A stretch of DNA of 64,000 nucleotides. Origin: Rippkaea orientalis PCC 8801 (GTDB lineage Bacteria; Cyanobacteriota; Cyanobacteriia; Cyanobacteriales; Microcystaceae). A program made the translations under genes and the position numbers. The stretch is from contig NC_011726.1 of NCBI RefSeq assembly GCF_000021805.1, positions 434,001-498,000 on the forward strand. The letters are read 5' to 3'. The notes under the pieces were generated by a model. The model did not search any database. It saw only the letters and a program-made list of their open reading frames with translations, and was not told the DNA's origin. Below, one piece after another: positions 28,388 through 39,200 of this stretch; position 1 is the first letter of the stretch, and each line of letters opens with the position of its first letter.

Positions 28388-28430
28388 CCTAACTCAAGCC
28401 GAACTCAGGGTAAGATAAGTGATGTTAGGG

Positions 28431-28545
28431 ACTATAGCATTACGCATTAAGGTGTTTGACATTCGTTATCCGGCGAAACCTTGTCATGTAGGGGTCAACG
28501 GCCGTTGACCCCTACTTAAACGTTTTGGGTAGTGCTATACCTGCC
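28431..28545. repeat. Dispersed palindromic element, copy 1
   Basis: The core is a perfect 28-bp palindrome at 28488-28515 (half-site GTAGGGGTCAACGG). The left flank (CTATAGCATT, then CCGGCGAAACCTTGTCATG) reappears in inverse orientation, diverged, at 44765-44853. It lies between glgB and the cyclophilin gene. Confidence 0.85.
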
Positions 28546-28586
28546 TAATTATTTGTACCCTTTTAAAGTTCGTGAAGATTTAAGCG

Positions 28587-29732
28587 ATGAAGTCTATACA
28601 GAGTTGTTGGTCTAAGCTTTTGATGAGGTTCCGAGGTTGGTGGAAAACCAGTACCGTTACCCTTGTCCTATTGTTCCTTTCTGTGAGTCTCTCAGGGTAC
28701 GGGTGGAATACCACTCCCTCAGAACCCATCTTAATTAGCGTTTTAGCCGAAAAAAACGCCGTTACCGATCCTAACGCCATCTTACGCAATGCGTTGCCCA
28801 TTGATAACCAGCCCATCCGTACTATTCAAGAGGCGATCGAAGATATTTCTAATCATTTGCGCGGTAAGCGTTGGCCAGCCATTATTAAGGATGTTAAACA
28901 AGCGGCTTTTGTTTTAACGTTGAAAAGCAACGAAATTCTCGATAGTGTGCCTGAAGATCGCCGAACTCAAGCAGAAACCATCCTAGAAGATATTAAAACC
29001 GGGGTTACTCAACTCCAAGAAGCGGTAGATAGCAAAGATAAAGAACAGGTTAGACTCAAGCGACAAGCATTACTCAGTTCCATTACCGAGATAGAAGAGT
29101 TGATGCTCACCGGGTTTCCCTTTGAGGTTCCCTCAGAATACGCCAATTTACCTCAACTCAAAGGCCGTGCTACGGTTGAAATAGAAACCACCCAAGGCAA
29201 TCTTACGGTTGTGGTGGATGGGTATAGTGCTCCCGTCAATGCCGGAAATTTTGTCGATTTAGTGCAACGGGGGTTCTATGATGGATTAGGCTTCCTCGAT
29301 TCTGAAGATAATTTTGCCCTGCAAACGGGTGATCCCCCTGGCCCTGATGCGGGTTTTATTGACCCTAAAATGGGACAATACCGCGCGATTCCTTTAGAAG
29401 TTTTGGTCAGAGGGGATCAAGAACCGATTTATGGACAAACCTTGGAAGAATTGGGAATTTATCTCCCTGATCTTGCTTTACCATTTAATGCCTATGGGAC
29501 AGTCGCTTTGGGTCATCCCAGTCTTGAACCCAATGGGGGATCGTCTCAATTTTTCTTCTTTAAATTCGACAACGAATTAACACCTCCAGGGTTTAACTTA
29601 ATGGATGGAAACTATTCGGTTTTTGGCTATTTAGTTGACGGGAAAGAGGTCTTAAAAAGTTTGACAGAAAAGGATAAAATTATTTCAGCTAAGGTGATTG
29701 ATGGCTTAGATAATTTAGTGCAACCTCAATAA
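28587..29732 (+). CDS. Cyclophilin-type peptidyl-prolyl isomerase (TLP40-like)
   Basis: A 381-residue exported protein. An N-terminal hydrophobic signal (about residues 16-36) is followed by a helical four-helix region (about 60-175) and a C-terminal cyclophilin domain (about 190-375) with VEIETTQGNLTVVV, NAGNFVDLVQRGFYDG and GSSQFFFFKF. This arrangement matches thylakoid-lumen TLP40/CYP38, needed for photosystem II assembly, and Synechocystis Sll0408. It probably acts in the lumen or periplasm; isomerase activity is not assured because several active-site positions differ in this subfamily. Confidence 0.88.
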   Translation: MKSIQSCWSKLLMRFRGWWKTSTVTLVLLFLSVSLSGYGWNTTPSEPILISVLAEKNAVTDPNAILRNALPIDNQPIRTIQEAIEDISNHLRGKRWPAIIKDVKQAAFVLTLKSNEILDSVPEDRRTQAETILEDIKTGVTQLQEAVDSKDKEQVRLKRQALLSSITEIEELMLTGFPFEVPSEYANLPQLKGRATVEIETTQGNLTVVVDGYSAPVNAGNFVDLVQRGFYDGLGFLDSEDNFALQTGDPPGPDAGFIDPKMGQYRAIPLEVLVRGDQEPIYGQTLEELGIYLPDLALPFNAYGTVALGHPSLEPNGGSSQFFFFKFDNELTPPGFNLMDGNYSVFGYLVDGKEVLKSLTEKDKIISAKVIDGLDNLVQPQ

Positions 29733-29742
29733 AGTTAATTAA

Positions 29743-29765
29743 GGAGGGTGGGCAATGCCCACCTT
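29743..29765. repeat. GGTGGGC-type hairpin repeat after the cyclophilin gene
   Basis: AAGGAGGGTGGGCA/ATGCCCACCTT, same family as the elements after pgi and after the Z-ISO gene. It lies 10 bases past the stop codon and may end transcription or stabilise the mRNA. Confidence 0.85.
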
Positions 29766-29963
29766 AGTGAATAAAAAGTTTAACCAAGAAATAGGATTTA
29801 GGTATTAATCGAAATAACATATTATAGTTGATATTGAAAAAAACTATTTCCCCTAGTCCCTCTCTTGTCTGAACCGTAGCGACATCTCCTATGGCACAAT
29901 AGAAAATGCTGACTTAACTGTGGAGTCAAGCCCAATTACACTAACCGAATTTAGATAAACCCA

Positions 29964-31040
29964 ATGACAGCAACCCTACAAGCCCCTCCAAAAACCCGTC
30001 GTGTCGTTTTTCCCTTTACGGCTATTGTTGGCCAAGAAGAAATGAAATTGGCCTTGCTGCTCAACGTCATTGACCCTAAAATCGGTGGTGTGATGATTAT
30101 GGGCGATCGCGGGACGGGAAAATCCACCACTATTCGTGCCTTAGCCGACTTACTGCCTGAAATCGAAGTCGTGGCTAACGATCCCTTCAACTCCGACCCC
30201 TATGACCCCGACTTAATGAGCGATCGCGTCCGTCAACAACTCGAAGACAACATCTCCCTACAAATCACCACCAAAAAAGTCACCATGGTCGATCTGCCCC
30301 TAGGAGCGACGGAAGATCGCGTCTGTGGTACGATCGATATTGAAAAAGCCCTTTCAGAAGGGGTTAAAGCCTTTGAACCCGGATTACTCGCTAAAGCTAA
30401 CCGGGGCATCCTCTATGTTGATGAGGTCAACCTATTAGACGATCACCTCGTTGATGTTCTCCTCGACTCGGCTGCTAGTGGATGGAATACGGTAGAACGC
30501 GAAGGAATCTCCATTCGCCATCCAGCGCGATTTGTCTTAGTGGGGTCAGGAAACCCCGAAGAAGGGGAATTACGACCCCAATTACTCGATCGCTTTGGAA
30601 TGCACGCAGAAATTCACACCGTTAAAGAACCGGCCTTGCGAGTGCAAATTGTAGAACAGCGATCGGAGTTTGACCGAGATCCCCAAAAATTCTGCGATAA
30701 CTATCAACCAGAACAGGAAGCCTTACAAAATAAGTTGGTTCAAGCCCAAGAAATACTCAAAAAAGCGACGGTTGACTATGACTTACGGGTAAAAATTTCG
30801 GAAGTCTGCTCAGAATTGGATGTGGACGGACTCCGGGGCGATATCGTTACCAACCGCGCAGCTAAGGCGTTAGCAGCTTTTGAAGGACGAACCGAAGTAA
30901 CCGTCGATGATATTCGTCGTACCATTGTCCTGTGTTTGCGTCACCGACTCCGCAAAGATCCCCTAGAAACCATTGACTCTGGTTACAAAGTCACTAAGGC
31001 GTTTAACCGAGTATTTGGATTAGAGGCGACAGAGAATTGA
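29964..31040 (+). CDS. chlI: Magnesium chelatase ATPase subunit I
   Basis: AAA+ subunit that drives Mg insertion into protoporphyrin IX with ChlD and ChlH, the first committed step of chlorophyll synthesis. The 358-residue protein has Walker [11 protein letters not shown] (residues about 48-57), Walker [16 protein letters not shown], the [16 protein letters not shown] insertion and the C-terminal helical lid. Two features confirm ChlI rather than ChlD: length and the absence of a VWA domain. ATG at 29964. Confidence 0.97.
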   Translation: MTATLQAPPKTRRVVFPFTAIVGQEEMKLALLLNVIDPKIGGVMIMGDRGTGKSTTIRALADLLPEIEVVANDPFNSDPYDPDLMSDRVRQQLEDNISLQITTKKVTMVDLPLGATEDRVCGTIDIEKALSEGVKAFEPGLLAKANRGILYVDEVNLLDDHLVDVLLDSAASGWNTVEREGISIRHPARFVLVGSGNPEEGELRPQLLDRFGMHAEIHTVKEPALRVQIVEQRSEFDRDPQKFCDNYQPEQEALQNKLVQAQEILKKATVDYDLRVKISEVCSELDVDGLRGDIVTNRAAKALAAFEGRTEVTVDDIRRTIVLCLRHRLRKDPLETIDSGYKVTKAFNRVFGLEATEN

Positions 31041-31391
31041 GAAATCCTTTAGAGCTCTCTTCAAGTTTGAGGGTGTATTAACTCGCAATTTTCCCTTATC
31101 CACCCCTCAATATAGGCAATTAACTTTGTTTTGAGGGGGAATCCCCACCCTTGAGCGTGGCGGAGGGCGAAGACGGATGTCAACCGCTTAAAATACTGAT
31201 ATAAGTCTACGCTAATGATAAGGGACTTTGATGGGTTCCCTTCCCCGCCATCGTCCTTGTATATTAAAGTAGTACCTATAATTATGAAAAATAGTTAAGT
31301 TTAGACTTAACCGTTAGCAACCCTAACTATTTTAGGGAAACGCCTTTAACCAATAACTTGAGTTGATAAACAACAGGAGATAAATTAGCTT
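31041..31391. other. Intergenic region between chlI and the ADO gene
   Basis: This 351-base gap contains a CCCCTCAA (31103-31110) / TTGAGGGG (31131-31138) hairpin that could end the chlI transcript, though no U-run follows, and a small CCCTAA/TTAGGG hairpin at 31321-31337. An AGGAG at 31375-31379 lies before the ADO ATG. No small gene was recognised. Confidence 0.6.
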
Positions 31392-32087
31392 ATGCAAGAG
31401 CTTGTCCAACGCTCAGAGCTTGACTTCACCAACCCCACCTACAAAGATGCTTACAGTCGGATCAACGCGATCGTGATTGAAGGTGAACAGGAAGCCCATC
31501 AAAATTATATAGACATGGCTCAACTGTTGCCAGAGCATCAAGAAGAGTTAATTCGTCTGTCTAAAATGGAAAACCGTCATAAAAAAGGCTTTGAAGCCTG
31601 TGGTAACAATTTGAGCGTTACCCCTGATATGCAGTATGCCCAAGAATTTTTCTCCTCACTCCATGGGAACTTCCAAAAAGCCAAAGCCGAAGGCAAGATC
31701 GTTACTTGTTTGTTGATTCAATCGCTGATTATTGAAGCCTTTGCCATCGCTGCCTACAATATTTATATCCCCGTTGCCGATCCTTTTGCTCGTAAAATTA
31801 CCGAAGGGGTGGTCAAAGATGAATACACCCATCTCAATTTTGGAGAAGTGTGGCTTCAGGAACACTTTGAAGAATCAAAAGCCGAATTAGAAGAAGCGAA
31901 CAAAGCCAATTTACCCATTGTTTGGGAAATGCTTAACCAAGTCGAAGGCGATGCTAAAGTCTTAGGCATGGAAAAAGAAGCCCTAGTGGAAGACTTTATG
32001 ATTAGTTATGGGGAAGCTTTAAGTAATATTGGCTTTAGCACCCGTGACATTATGCGGATGTCTTCCCATGGTTTAGTGGCAGCTTAA
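31392..32087 (+). CDS. ado: Aldehyde-deformylating oxygenase (alkane synthesis)
   Basis: Ferritin-like di-iron enzyme turning fatty aldehydes into alkanes and formate. The 231-residue length is the family norm. Iron ligands are visible as Glu in [11 protein letters not shown]-x2-H in [10 protein letters not shown], a later Glu in [11 protein letters not shown], and E-x2-H in [11 protein letters not shown]. The partner acyl-ACP reductase gene, adjacent in many cyanobacteria, is not next to it or elsewhere in the window. A strong hairpin follows the stop. Confidence 0.95.
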   Translation: MQELVQRSELDFTNPTYKDAYSRINAIVIEGEQEAHQNYIDMAQLLPEHQEELIRLSKMENRHKKGFEACGNNLSVTPDMQYAQEFFSSLHGNFQKAKAEGKIVTCLLIQSLIIEAFAIAAYNIYIPVADPFARKITEGVVKDEYTHLNFGEVWLQEHFEESKAELEEANKANLPIVWEMLNQVEGDAKVLGMEKEALVEDFMISYGEALSNIGFSTRDIMRMSSHGLVAA

Positions 32088-32112
32088 GAGACAGTTTCAT
32101 GAAATCCTGATT

Positions 32113-32146
32113 GAATCAGCCCATACCTTAAGGTGTGGGCTGATTC
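32113..32146. terminator. Hairpin between the ADO and psaK genes
   Basis: GAATCAGCCCA and TGGGCTGATTC form an 11-bp perfect stem with a few further pairs and a short loop, placed between the convergent stops of ado and psaK. The flanks are moderately T/A rich, so it could serve both directions. Confidence 0.8.
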
Positions 32147-32167
32147 TTGATTAGCATTAGTGATTAT

Positions 32168-32443
32168 CTAGAGAATACCTGCATTAGAAAGCCCTAAAAT
32201 GAGCCCTGCCCCTAAAATATGACCAAAACTCATAGTTGCCAACAGTTCAGGCACTCCAAATTGTTTTTTAGAGGCTAACTGAGGCAAGGGTAAAGCTGGA
32301 CCTACCCCCGTGTTTTGAATGGCAAAATAACCGACGACAACCGCAAAAAGGTTGGCAAAAATCATCAGAATACAGACCGAAAGATTCCAACTGATGGTAG
32401 TAGGGGAGCTAATGTGAGTCAGAAAGACCAAATTTGATACCAT
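32168..32443 (-). CDS. psaK: Photosystem I subunit PsaK
   Basis: A 91-residue thylakoid membrane protein with two helices (about residues 19-41 and 66-88) joined by a positively charged stromal loop (LPQLASKKQFGVPELLA), the PsaK hallmark. It sits at the edge of the photosystem I complex and takes part in antenna coupling. The N-terminus is probably processed. Whether it is the PsaK1 or PsaK2 form cannot be decided by eye. Confidence 0.92.
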   Translation of the reverse strand: MVSNLVFLTHISSPTTISWNLSVCILMIFANLFAVVVGYFAIQNTGVGPALPLPQLASKKQFGVPELLATMSFGHILGAGLILGLSNAGIL

Positions 32444-32548
32444 AAGGGTTATTGACTCCTAGTTTGATAAACATTAATCAATCACAGGAATTATAGGAAG
32501 CTTTCGGGTCAAAAGTAGCGTTTAGTTGGAATACTTAACACTGAGTTG

Positions 32549-33196
32549 ATGAGAATTAAAATTTGTGGTATTACTCAACCTGACCAAGGACAAGCGATCG
32601 CCCAATTAGGGGCAACAGCTTTGGGGTTTATTTGTGTTCCCCAGTCACCTCGCTATGTCACTCCTGACCAAATTCAAGGAGTGATCACTCAACTTTCTAT
32701 CTCGGTTGATCGCATTGGGGTCTTTGCTAATGCCAGTTTAAGCCAGATTGAACAGGTCGTGCAACAAACGGAATTAACGGGAGTACAACTCCACGGGGAT
32801 GAGTCGCCTCAATTGTGTTCTGAGATTAAACAACGGTTTAATCATCTGGAATTAATTAAGGCATTTAGAGTTAAAAATCTTGAGGCTTTAGCCCAGATAA
32901 CTGCTTATTTTGATCGAGTGGATACCTTGCTTTTAGATGCCTATCATCCCCAATTATTAGGGGGAACAGGACACACTTTAAATTGGGATAATTTAGCACA
33001 CTTTAATCCGCCGCTTCCTTGGTTTTTGGCAGGAGGATTAACCCCTGATAATATTCAAGAAGCCTTAACCAGATTACATCCTACGGGGATTGATTTGTCG
33101 AGTGGGGTTGAGCGATCGCCGGGTGATAAAGATTTAACAAAAGTGGCTCAATTATTAACCCAACTTCAGCAATTTTCCTCAAAAAAATTCCCTTAA
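32549..33196 (+). CDS. trpF: Phosphoribosylanthranilate isomerase
   Basis: Third step of tryptophan synthesis from anthranilate. The sequence begins MRIKICGIT, whose cysteine is catalytic, and ends with the phosphate-binding AGGLTPDN and [16 protein letters not shown] blocks. The catalytic Asp is in LLLDAYHP. 215 residues, a standard length. ATG 32549 is chosen over the adjacent in-frame TTG at 32546. Its 3' end overlaps the convergent cysS by four bases. Confidence 0.96.
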   Translation: MRIKICGITQPDQGQAIAQLGATALGFICVPQSPRYVTPDQIQGVITQLSISVDRIGVFANASLSQIEQVVQQTELTGVQLHGDESPQLCSEIKQRFNHLELIKAFRVKNLEALAQITAYFDRVDTLLLDAYHPQLLGGTGHTLNWDNLAHFNPPLPWFLAGGLTPDNIQEALTRLHPTGIDLSSGVERSPGDKDLTKVAQLLTQLQQFSSKKFP

Positions 33197-34647
33197 CTTC
33201 GATGCCAAGTGGTTATTCCTCCGGGTTGATCAACTAAAATAATACCTTGATTTTTTAATTCATCTCGAAGGCGATCGCCCTCGGCATAATTTTTATTTTG
33301 ACGGGCTATTTTTCGCTGTTCAATTAACTCTTCAATCTCCGCATCACTTAATCCATTGCCTACTGCTTCTTGAACTTCACTGATATCAGTTTCTAGCCCT
33401 AAAACCCCTGCCAATTCTACTAAAGTTCGCCACTGTTCTTCTAAGACTTGAGGTGAGGTTTCTGTCTGTCCCTGATGGACTAAAATATTCCCTTCTTTGC
33501 GTAATTCCTTGGCAATTTCAAACAAAATGGCTAACCCACCAGCAAAGTTAAAATCATCGTCTACTGCTTGTTGAAAACGTTGGGTTAGGGGTGAGGAGGT
33601 GAGGGGGTGAGGGGGGGAAGCGGTGAAATTTAGCTGTTTTCCGTGGTTATAGCCAAATAATAAACCTTCTTTGAGGGTATGCCAGCCATTTGTGGCTGCT
33701 TCCAAGGCTTCATCCGTAAAATCAACGGGTTTGCGATAATGGGCTTGGAGGATAAATAATCGCATAGCCATCGGGTCAACTTTGTCTAATAAATCCCGAA
33801 TTGTGATAAAATTCCCCAAGGATTTCGACATTTTTTCCCCTTCGACCTTAACCATGCCATTGTGCAACCAATAACGGGCTAAGGGCTTTCCTGTTGCTGC
33901 TTCTGACTGGGCAATCTCATTTTCATGGTGAGGAAAAATCAGGTCACTTCCTCCCACATGGATGTCAATGGTTTCTCCTAGACGTTCTCGTACCATTGCT
34001 GAACATTCAATGTGCCATCCGGGACGACCTTGCCCCCAAGGGGAGTCCCAAGAGGGTTCTCCGGGTTTGGCTGCCTTCCAGACAGCAAAATCAAAGGGAT
34101 CTTTTTTCTTGGCCGCTTCTGGGTCTTGTACTTCTACTCTACCACTAGCTCCCGCTTGTAAATCTTCTAATTTTCGCCCTGAGAGTTTGCCATAGTCTTT
34201 AAAATGCCGAACCGAGTAATAAACATCGCCATTAGACTGATAAGCATAGCCTTTGGCTTCCAATTCACTGACGAGACGTTTAATACCGTTGAGGGTATGG
34301 GTAGCGCGGGGGTAAGCGTCGGCTTTCTGGACGTGGAGATGTTCCATATCTTCAAAATAAGCCTCGATAAAGCGATCAGATACTGCCTCCATCGTCGTCC
34401 CCTCTTGACGTGCCCTGTTGAGGATTTTATCGTCAATATCGGTGAAGTTTTGGATATACTGCACCTCGTAACCTCGCCATTGTAAGTAACGGCGTACCAC
34501 ATCCCAGACCATACAGGTTCTCGCGTGACCTAAATGGCAATAGTCATAAACTGTAATACCGCAGCAATACATCCGAATCTTCCCCGTTTCGAGGGTTTCT
34601 AGGGGTTCTTTGCGACGGGTTAGGGTATTATATACAGTCAGGGTCAT
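33193..34647 (-). CDS. cysS: Cysteinyl-tRNA synthetase
   Basis: Class I synthetase charging tRNA-Cys. The HIGH motif appears as HLGH in [11 protein letters not shown], the KMSKS motif as KMSKSLGNF, and zinc ligands include C28, C/H residues in the WHIECSAM segment and the [10 protein letters not shown] block. The 484-residue length is slightly above the bacterial norm because of a low-complexity linker (about residues 345-360, [13 protein letters not shown]) encoded by a G-rich repeat, placed between the catalytic and anticodon domains. ATG 34647. Confidence 0.97.
   Translation of the reverse strand: MTLTVYNTLTRRKEPLETLETGKIRMYCCGITVYDYCHLGHARTCMVWDVVRRYLQWRGYEVQYIQNFTDIDDKILNRARQEGTTMEAVSDRFIEAYFEDMEHLHVQKADAYPRATHTLNGIKRLVSELEAKGYAYQSNGDVYYSVRHFKDYGKLSGRKLEDLQAGASGRVEVQDPEAAKKKDPFDFAVWKAAKPGEPSWDSPWGQGRPGWHIECSAMVRERLGETIDIHVGGSDLIFPHHENEIAQSEAATGKPLARYWLHNGMVKVEGEKMSKSLGNFITIRDLLDKVDPMAMRLFILQAHYRKPVDFTDEALEAATNGWHTLKEGLLFGYNHGKQLNFTASPPHPLTSSPLTQRFQQAVDDDFNFAGGLAILFEIAKELRKEGNILVHQGQTETSPQVLEEQWRTLVELAGVLGLETDISEVQEAVGNGLSDAEIEELIEQRKIARQNKNYAEGDRLRDELKNQGIILVDQPGGITTWHRS
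33589..33617. repeat. G-rich 8-bp tandem repeat inside cysS
   Basis: About three GGTGAGGA/G units on the plus strand, within the cysS coding region. On the coding strand it is a CCTCACC-type repeat like that in cobB, and it also encodes a Pro/Ser/Thr linker. Confidence 0.8.
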
Positions 34648-34884
34648 CAGGGTTGTAGTTGTCTGGTAACAGTAGTTATTTTACCCTTAAAACTGATTGT
34701 TTTTAATGGTGTTAATCTCCGAAACAATTCCATCCAAAACCCCTTGTCAAACTTGACTTGACATGATATTATATGAATAATGGAAAAGCCTGGCGCCTGT
34801 AATCTCCTCTTCAGGTGTGTGGGTTGTGAGTATTTGAAGCAAAATTATCGGGTGGGCAAAAAAGGAAGACAATGGGATACAATC

Positions 34885-35439
34885 ATGGCTCATGATCCTA
34901 ATTTTTCCTATCGTCGCTCTATTCGTCTTAAAGATTATAAATATACTGATAGTGGGGCTTATTTTGTGACCCTTTGTACAAAGCATAAGCAATGTATTTT
35001 TGGGGAGATCAAAGAGGGAAAAATCAGACTGTATGCTTTAGGTGCGATCGCTAAAAATTGTTGGTTAGAAATTCCTCAACATTTCCCTAATGTCATGTTA
35101 GATGTTTTTGTGATTATGCCTAATCATGTTCATGGTATTTTATGGATTAATGATTGTCAAAAATCAGGTGATCAAGTAAGGAAATTAGGTAATATTGTTT
35201 CTGGTTCACTGTCTAGTATTGTTCGTTCTTATAAAGCAGCAGTCACTAAAGAAATTAATTTAATTTGTAATCAAACAGGAACATCTTTGGTGTGGCAACG
35301 TAATTTTTATGAGCATATTATTCGTGATGATAATGCTTTAGAAAAAATTCGTCAATATATTCTAGAAAATCCTTTAAATTGGGAAACTGATCCTGATTAT
35401 TCGTTATCTAGGGAAATCTTGTTAGATTTACCGTTTTAA
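34885..35439 (+). CDS. REP-associated tyrosine transposase (RAYT, IS200-like Y1 superfamily)
   Basis: Single-strand DNA transposase-like protein of about 184 residues. The HUH motif appears as HVHG in MPNHVHGILW, preceded by FVTLCTKHKQCIFG, both typical of RAYT proteins, which act on REP palindromes. A candidate catalytic tyrosine is in LEKIRQYILENPLNW. ATG at 34885 (MAHDPNFSYRRSIRL) fits the family start; a frame from 34780 adds 35 unrelated residues. Directly downstream is an array of palindromic repeats, its likely substrate. Confidence 0.88.
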   Translation: MAHDPNFSYRRSIRLKDYKYTDSGAYFVTLCTKHKQCIFGEIKEGKIRLYALGAIAKNCWLEIPQHFPNVMLDVFVIMPNHVHGILWINDCQKSGDQVRKLGNIVSGSLSSIVRSYKAAVTKEINLICNQTGTSLVWQRNFYEHIIRDDNALEKIRQYILENPLNWETDPDYSLSREILLDLPF

Positions 35440-35443
35440 CCCG

Positions 35444-36233
35444 TAGGGGCATAATATTATTATACCCGTTATTATTGGGTTTAACAGTGGGTGGGTTTAA
35501 CGGTGTTAAACCCCTACAATTATTGATGGTAATTATTATGCGATCGCGGTTTATGTTATTTCGGGGGATATGATGATGATGTCGGCGATCGCTACTAATA
35601 TTACTGTAGGGGCATAATGGTATTATGCCCGTTATCATTATGCCTCAACACCATGATACCTATTATTATTCTGTTTAACGATGGGTGGGTTTAACGAGGT
35701 TGACGGGTTTAACATTGTTAAACCCCTACAATGATTGATGTTAATTATTATGCGATCGCTATTAATATTATTGTTGGGGGATAATACCATTATGCCCATT
35801 ATCATTATGCCTCAACACAATGATCTCTATTATTATTTTGTTTAACGGTGGGTGGGTTTAACGGGGTTGACGGGTTTAACAGTGTTAAACCCCTACATTT
35901 ATTGATGGTAATTGTTGTGCGATCGCTATTAATATTACTGTAGGGGCATAATACCATTATGCCCATTATCATTATGCCTCAACACAATGATCTCTATTAT
36001 TATTTTGTTTAACGGTGGGTGGGTTTAACGGGGTTGACGGGTTTAACAATGTTAAACCCCTACAATGATTGATGTTAATTATTATGCGATCGCTATTAAT
36101 ATTACTGTAGGGGCATAATACCATTATGCCCGTTATTATTATGCCTCAACACGATGATACCGATTATTATTAGGTTTAACCATTGTTGGGTTTAACCGTT
36201 GGTGGGTTTAACAGTGTTAAACCCCTACAGGGA
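35444..36233. repeat. REP-like palindrome array with 167-bp period
   Basis: Five units start at TAGGGG-like motifs at 35444, 35607, 35774, 35941 and 36108; the last four are spaced exactly 167 bases. Each unit holds two palindromes: GGGCATAAT...ATTATGCCC and GGGTTTAAC...GTTAAACCC, and all but the last end in a HIP1 site and TATTAATATTACTG-like spacer. The last unit is truncated and abuts the CHAT gene's stop. Stretches differ by only a few substitutions, so duplication looks recent. No other gene is seen in this 790-base region. Confidence 0.92.
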
Positions 36234-36234
36234 A

Positions 36235-39200
36235 TTAATTATTGAAAACAGATCTTATCTCCTCAACCGTTGTATTAAAAATAGACGCAACCCCCTCTAA
36301 AATGCTGTCATCGGGGTTGTCTTGATAAAAACGCTTGAAATTTTGTATAGAATTTTCTACCCAGTATTGATCGTTAAATTCCACCCATATTTGTAACGCT
36401 TGTAAGTAATAATTTTTGGCATCTTCGGGGTTTCCTGTTGCTTCTGCTACCATTCCTAAACAATAGTAGGTTCTTGCTTGAGAGTAGCGATCGCTGTATT
36501 CAATTTTAATAGACAAAGCTTGTTCGTAATAGGTTTGTGCTTGTTCCCATTGACATAATTTTTGCGCTAATACTCCTAAATTGTGGCATATTCCTGCTTG
36601 AGAGTAGTGATCGCTGTATTTAATAAAGATACACAAAGCTTTTTTGTAATACTTTCTCGCTTCTTCCCATTCGTGTAATTCTTGCGCTAATACTCCTAAC
36701 AGTTGGTAGGTACTTGCTTGAGAGTAGCTATCGCTGTATTCAATTTTGATAGACAAAGCTTGTTGGTAATAGTTTCTCGCTTCTTCCCATTCGCGTAATT
36801 CTTGCGCTACTATTCCTAACTGGTGGTAGGTACTTGCTTGAGAGTAGCGATCACTGTATTCAATAGCTTGTTGGTAATAGTTTCTCGCTTCTTCCCATTC
36901 GCGTAATTCTTGCGCTACTATTCCTAACTGGTGGTAGATAGCTGCTAGTTTACTTTGTTTTTGCTGTTCGTCTACCTTATTTAAAGTATTCAGTAATTCA
37001 ATACTTTGTAAATAAGCGTCTTTTGCTGCTTCATATTGCTGTAGTTGTAAATAATTATTGGCTTTTTGTACAAAAGGAATAACGATATCTAACCCTAACT
37101 GAGTTTCCTTTGCTGCGGGGGAATAATTTTGGACTGCGTTACAAACCAACTCATCTAACTTGAGACAACTTTGATAGTCATTGATCACCTCTAAATATGT
37201 TGTTAAACACTGATAAATATCAATTGTCTCCTGTTTCTCCAAACAAATTTGTAACCCTGTAAACAGGTTCTCATACTCTAAACGACAGTAAAATATCCCT
37301 ATTTGTCTCTTTTGGGGTTCTTTTGACTGCAATAAATTAAAATAAGACCTAGCTAAACCAATATAATGATTCTTAAACCCTTCTTGTAATGCTTCTTGGG
37401 TTGCTGTGTCTAATTCTTTTACCTTAGTCTTTAGAAAATAGGGAAAAACAGGCTGAATAGTTAATAAGTCTTCATCGGGTTGTGGAGGATCACCCAACAA
37501 CATGGGAGACAACAAACCCCAATGGATCGCTTCTGAGATAGCATCCTCAAACTGATCAAAAGGATAATCTTGAAAGGGGTCTAATTTTTGTAATTCTTGG
37601 ACATAGTTGGGTATTGAAAACCGATTGATAAAACTACTAAAAGGTGCTAAACAGAGTAATAACTTTTGTGCGTCAGGTGATAGGTTGCTGTGGGAATATT
37701 CTACACACTTAAGGATACTTTCGGTTTTATTTTCGCTTCCCGTATCTAAATTAACATCCGCTAACTGTAACCCGTTGAGTATTTCTTGGGGGGTTTGCGT
37801 CTTCAAATTTCCTAAGACAACTTCCATCGCTAAAGGATAACCCGCTAAAAGCTTCATTAACCGCTTAAAATTATCATCTTCCTTCACCTTATCCCGTTTC
37901 TTCGGGTTAGGAATAGTTGCCTCAAGGATTTTTTCTGCTAATTCTGTCCGTGACTCCTTATCTAACCCCTGTAACGGATAGAGATAACGAATATTATTAT
38001 TCGTATAAACCTCTTTTAACCAACTTTCCTCACTCCGAGAACCCAAAACAATTTTTGTCTTCCCACCCTTCAACCGTTGTAAGAGATATTTCAGTTTTTC
38101 CTGTTCGGTTTTCTCTAACGTATTCTGAATAGCCAAAGGTTGTCCCGTGACTGATTCTAAATTGTCTAAAATCAAAATATGATTACTACTGCGTAAGTCT
38201 GTGATCAATTTTCCTAACTTTGCAGCGTCTCCCATCGGTTGAAACTTGGCAAACTCAAACCTGTTATAAATACCCCGTCCTACCTCAAACAAAATCTGAT
38301 CAACTGTCCAAGCTTTCGTATCGTAACCGAAATAAAAGATCTTGTTTGCATAATGGGTTCTATACCACCATTCCCGCAGATAGTTTAATAAAGTCGTCTT
38401 TCCTGTTCCTCCCATCCCCTGCAATAACAGAACATTGTGTTTTAACAAAGACTTTTCTATTTTTAGTATCTCTAAGTCCCGTCCCACAAAACCATAAACG
38501 GGTAAAGGAAAGCGATAGTCTTGTTCTAATTGGGTGTAATATTCCTCCGTTTCTTCGGGAGTCATCTCCCGCAAATTAAAATTAACAGGTTGATTGTTAT
38601 ACACCACCGGAAGTAACCAGTCTTCGAGATCAATAATCTCATTAAAATAAGCTTGTCGTCCTTTATTGTTGTACAACTCCAACCGACTTAACCGTATCGC
38701 TTCAGTGATGGGTTTACTATTAAACAATTCCTTGTACAACGCTTGCATCATCAACCTTGCCGCAGAAACCGTCACCGAATAGGCCATGCCAACAACCATC
38801 TGCATTTCTGCTTGCATCAAACGACTACTTAAACTGGTTTCATTACTATGTTGTAGGGGCACACCTTTTCCCACTATAACTTTATTATCGTCCCTTTCTT
38901 CAATTTTGTCAAGCCTTATTTGTTTGCCAGATTGACAAGCATTGAGAATACAAACCGGAATATTCTTCCCAGTAAGTAAACTTGTTAACTCTGAAGCTTC
39001 AACGGGAACTGCTTTTCCTTTGTTTTCTCCTTCAAAAAAGAGGAAAGCTTTCACCCCGTTATAGGGTTCTAACTGTTCCAACCCGTAACCCCGTTGATAC
39101 AAATAGCGATTCTTTTCTACTCCCTTTTGGAACTCCTGATAAGTCATCAAACCGCCATGTAGATCAAAATGGATAATATGGTAATAATTACTCCCTTTTG

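Noticed and set aside
34780-34884. N-terminal extension of the transposase
   Set aside because: The first 35 residues do not resemble RAYT proteins; the family start is MAHDPNFSYRRSIRL at 34885.
35444-36233. Possible CRISPR array
   Set aside because: The units are 167 bp, almost wholly identical, and palindromic; there are no short direct repeats with unique spacers and no cas genes.
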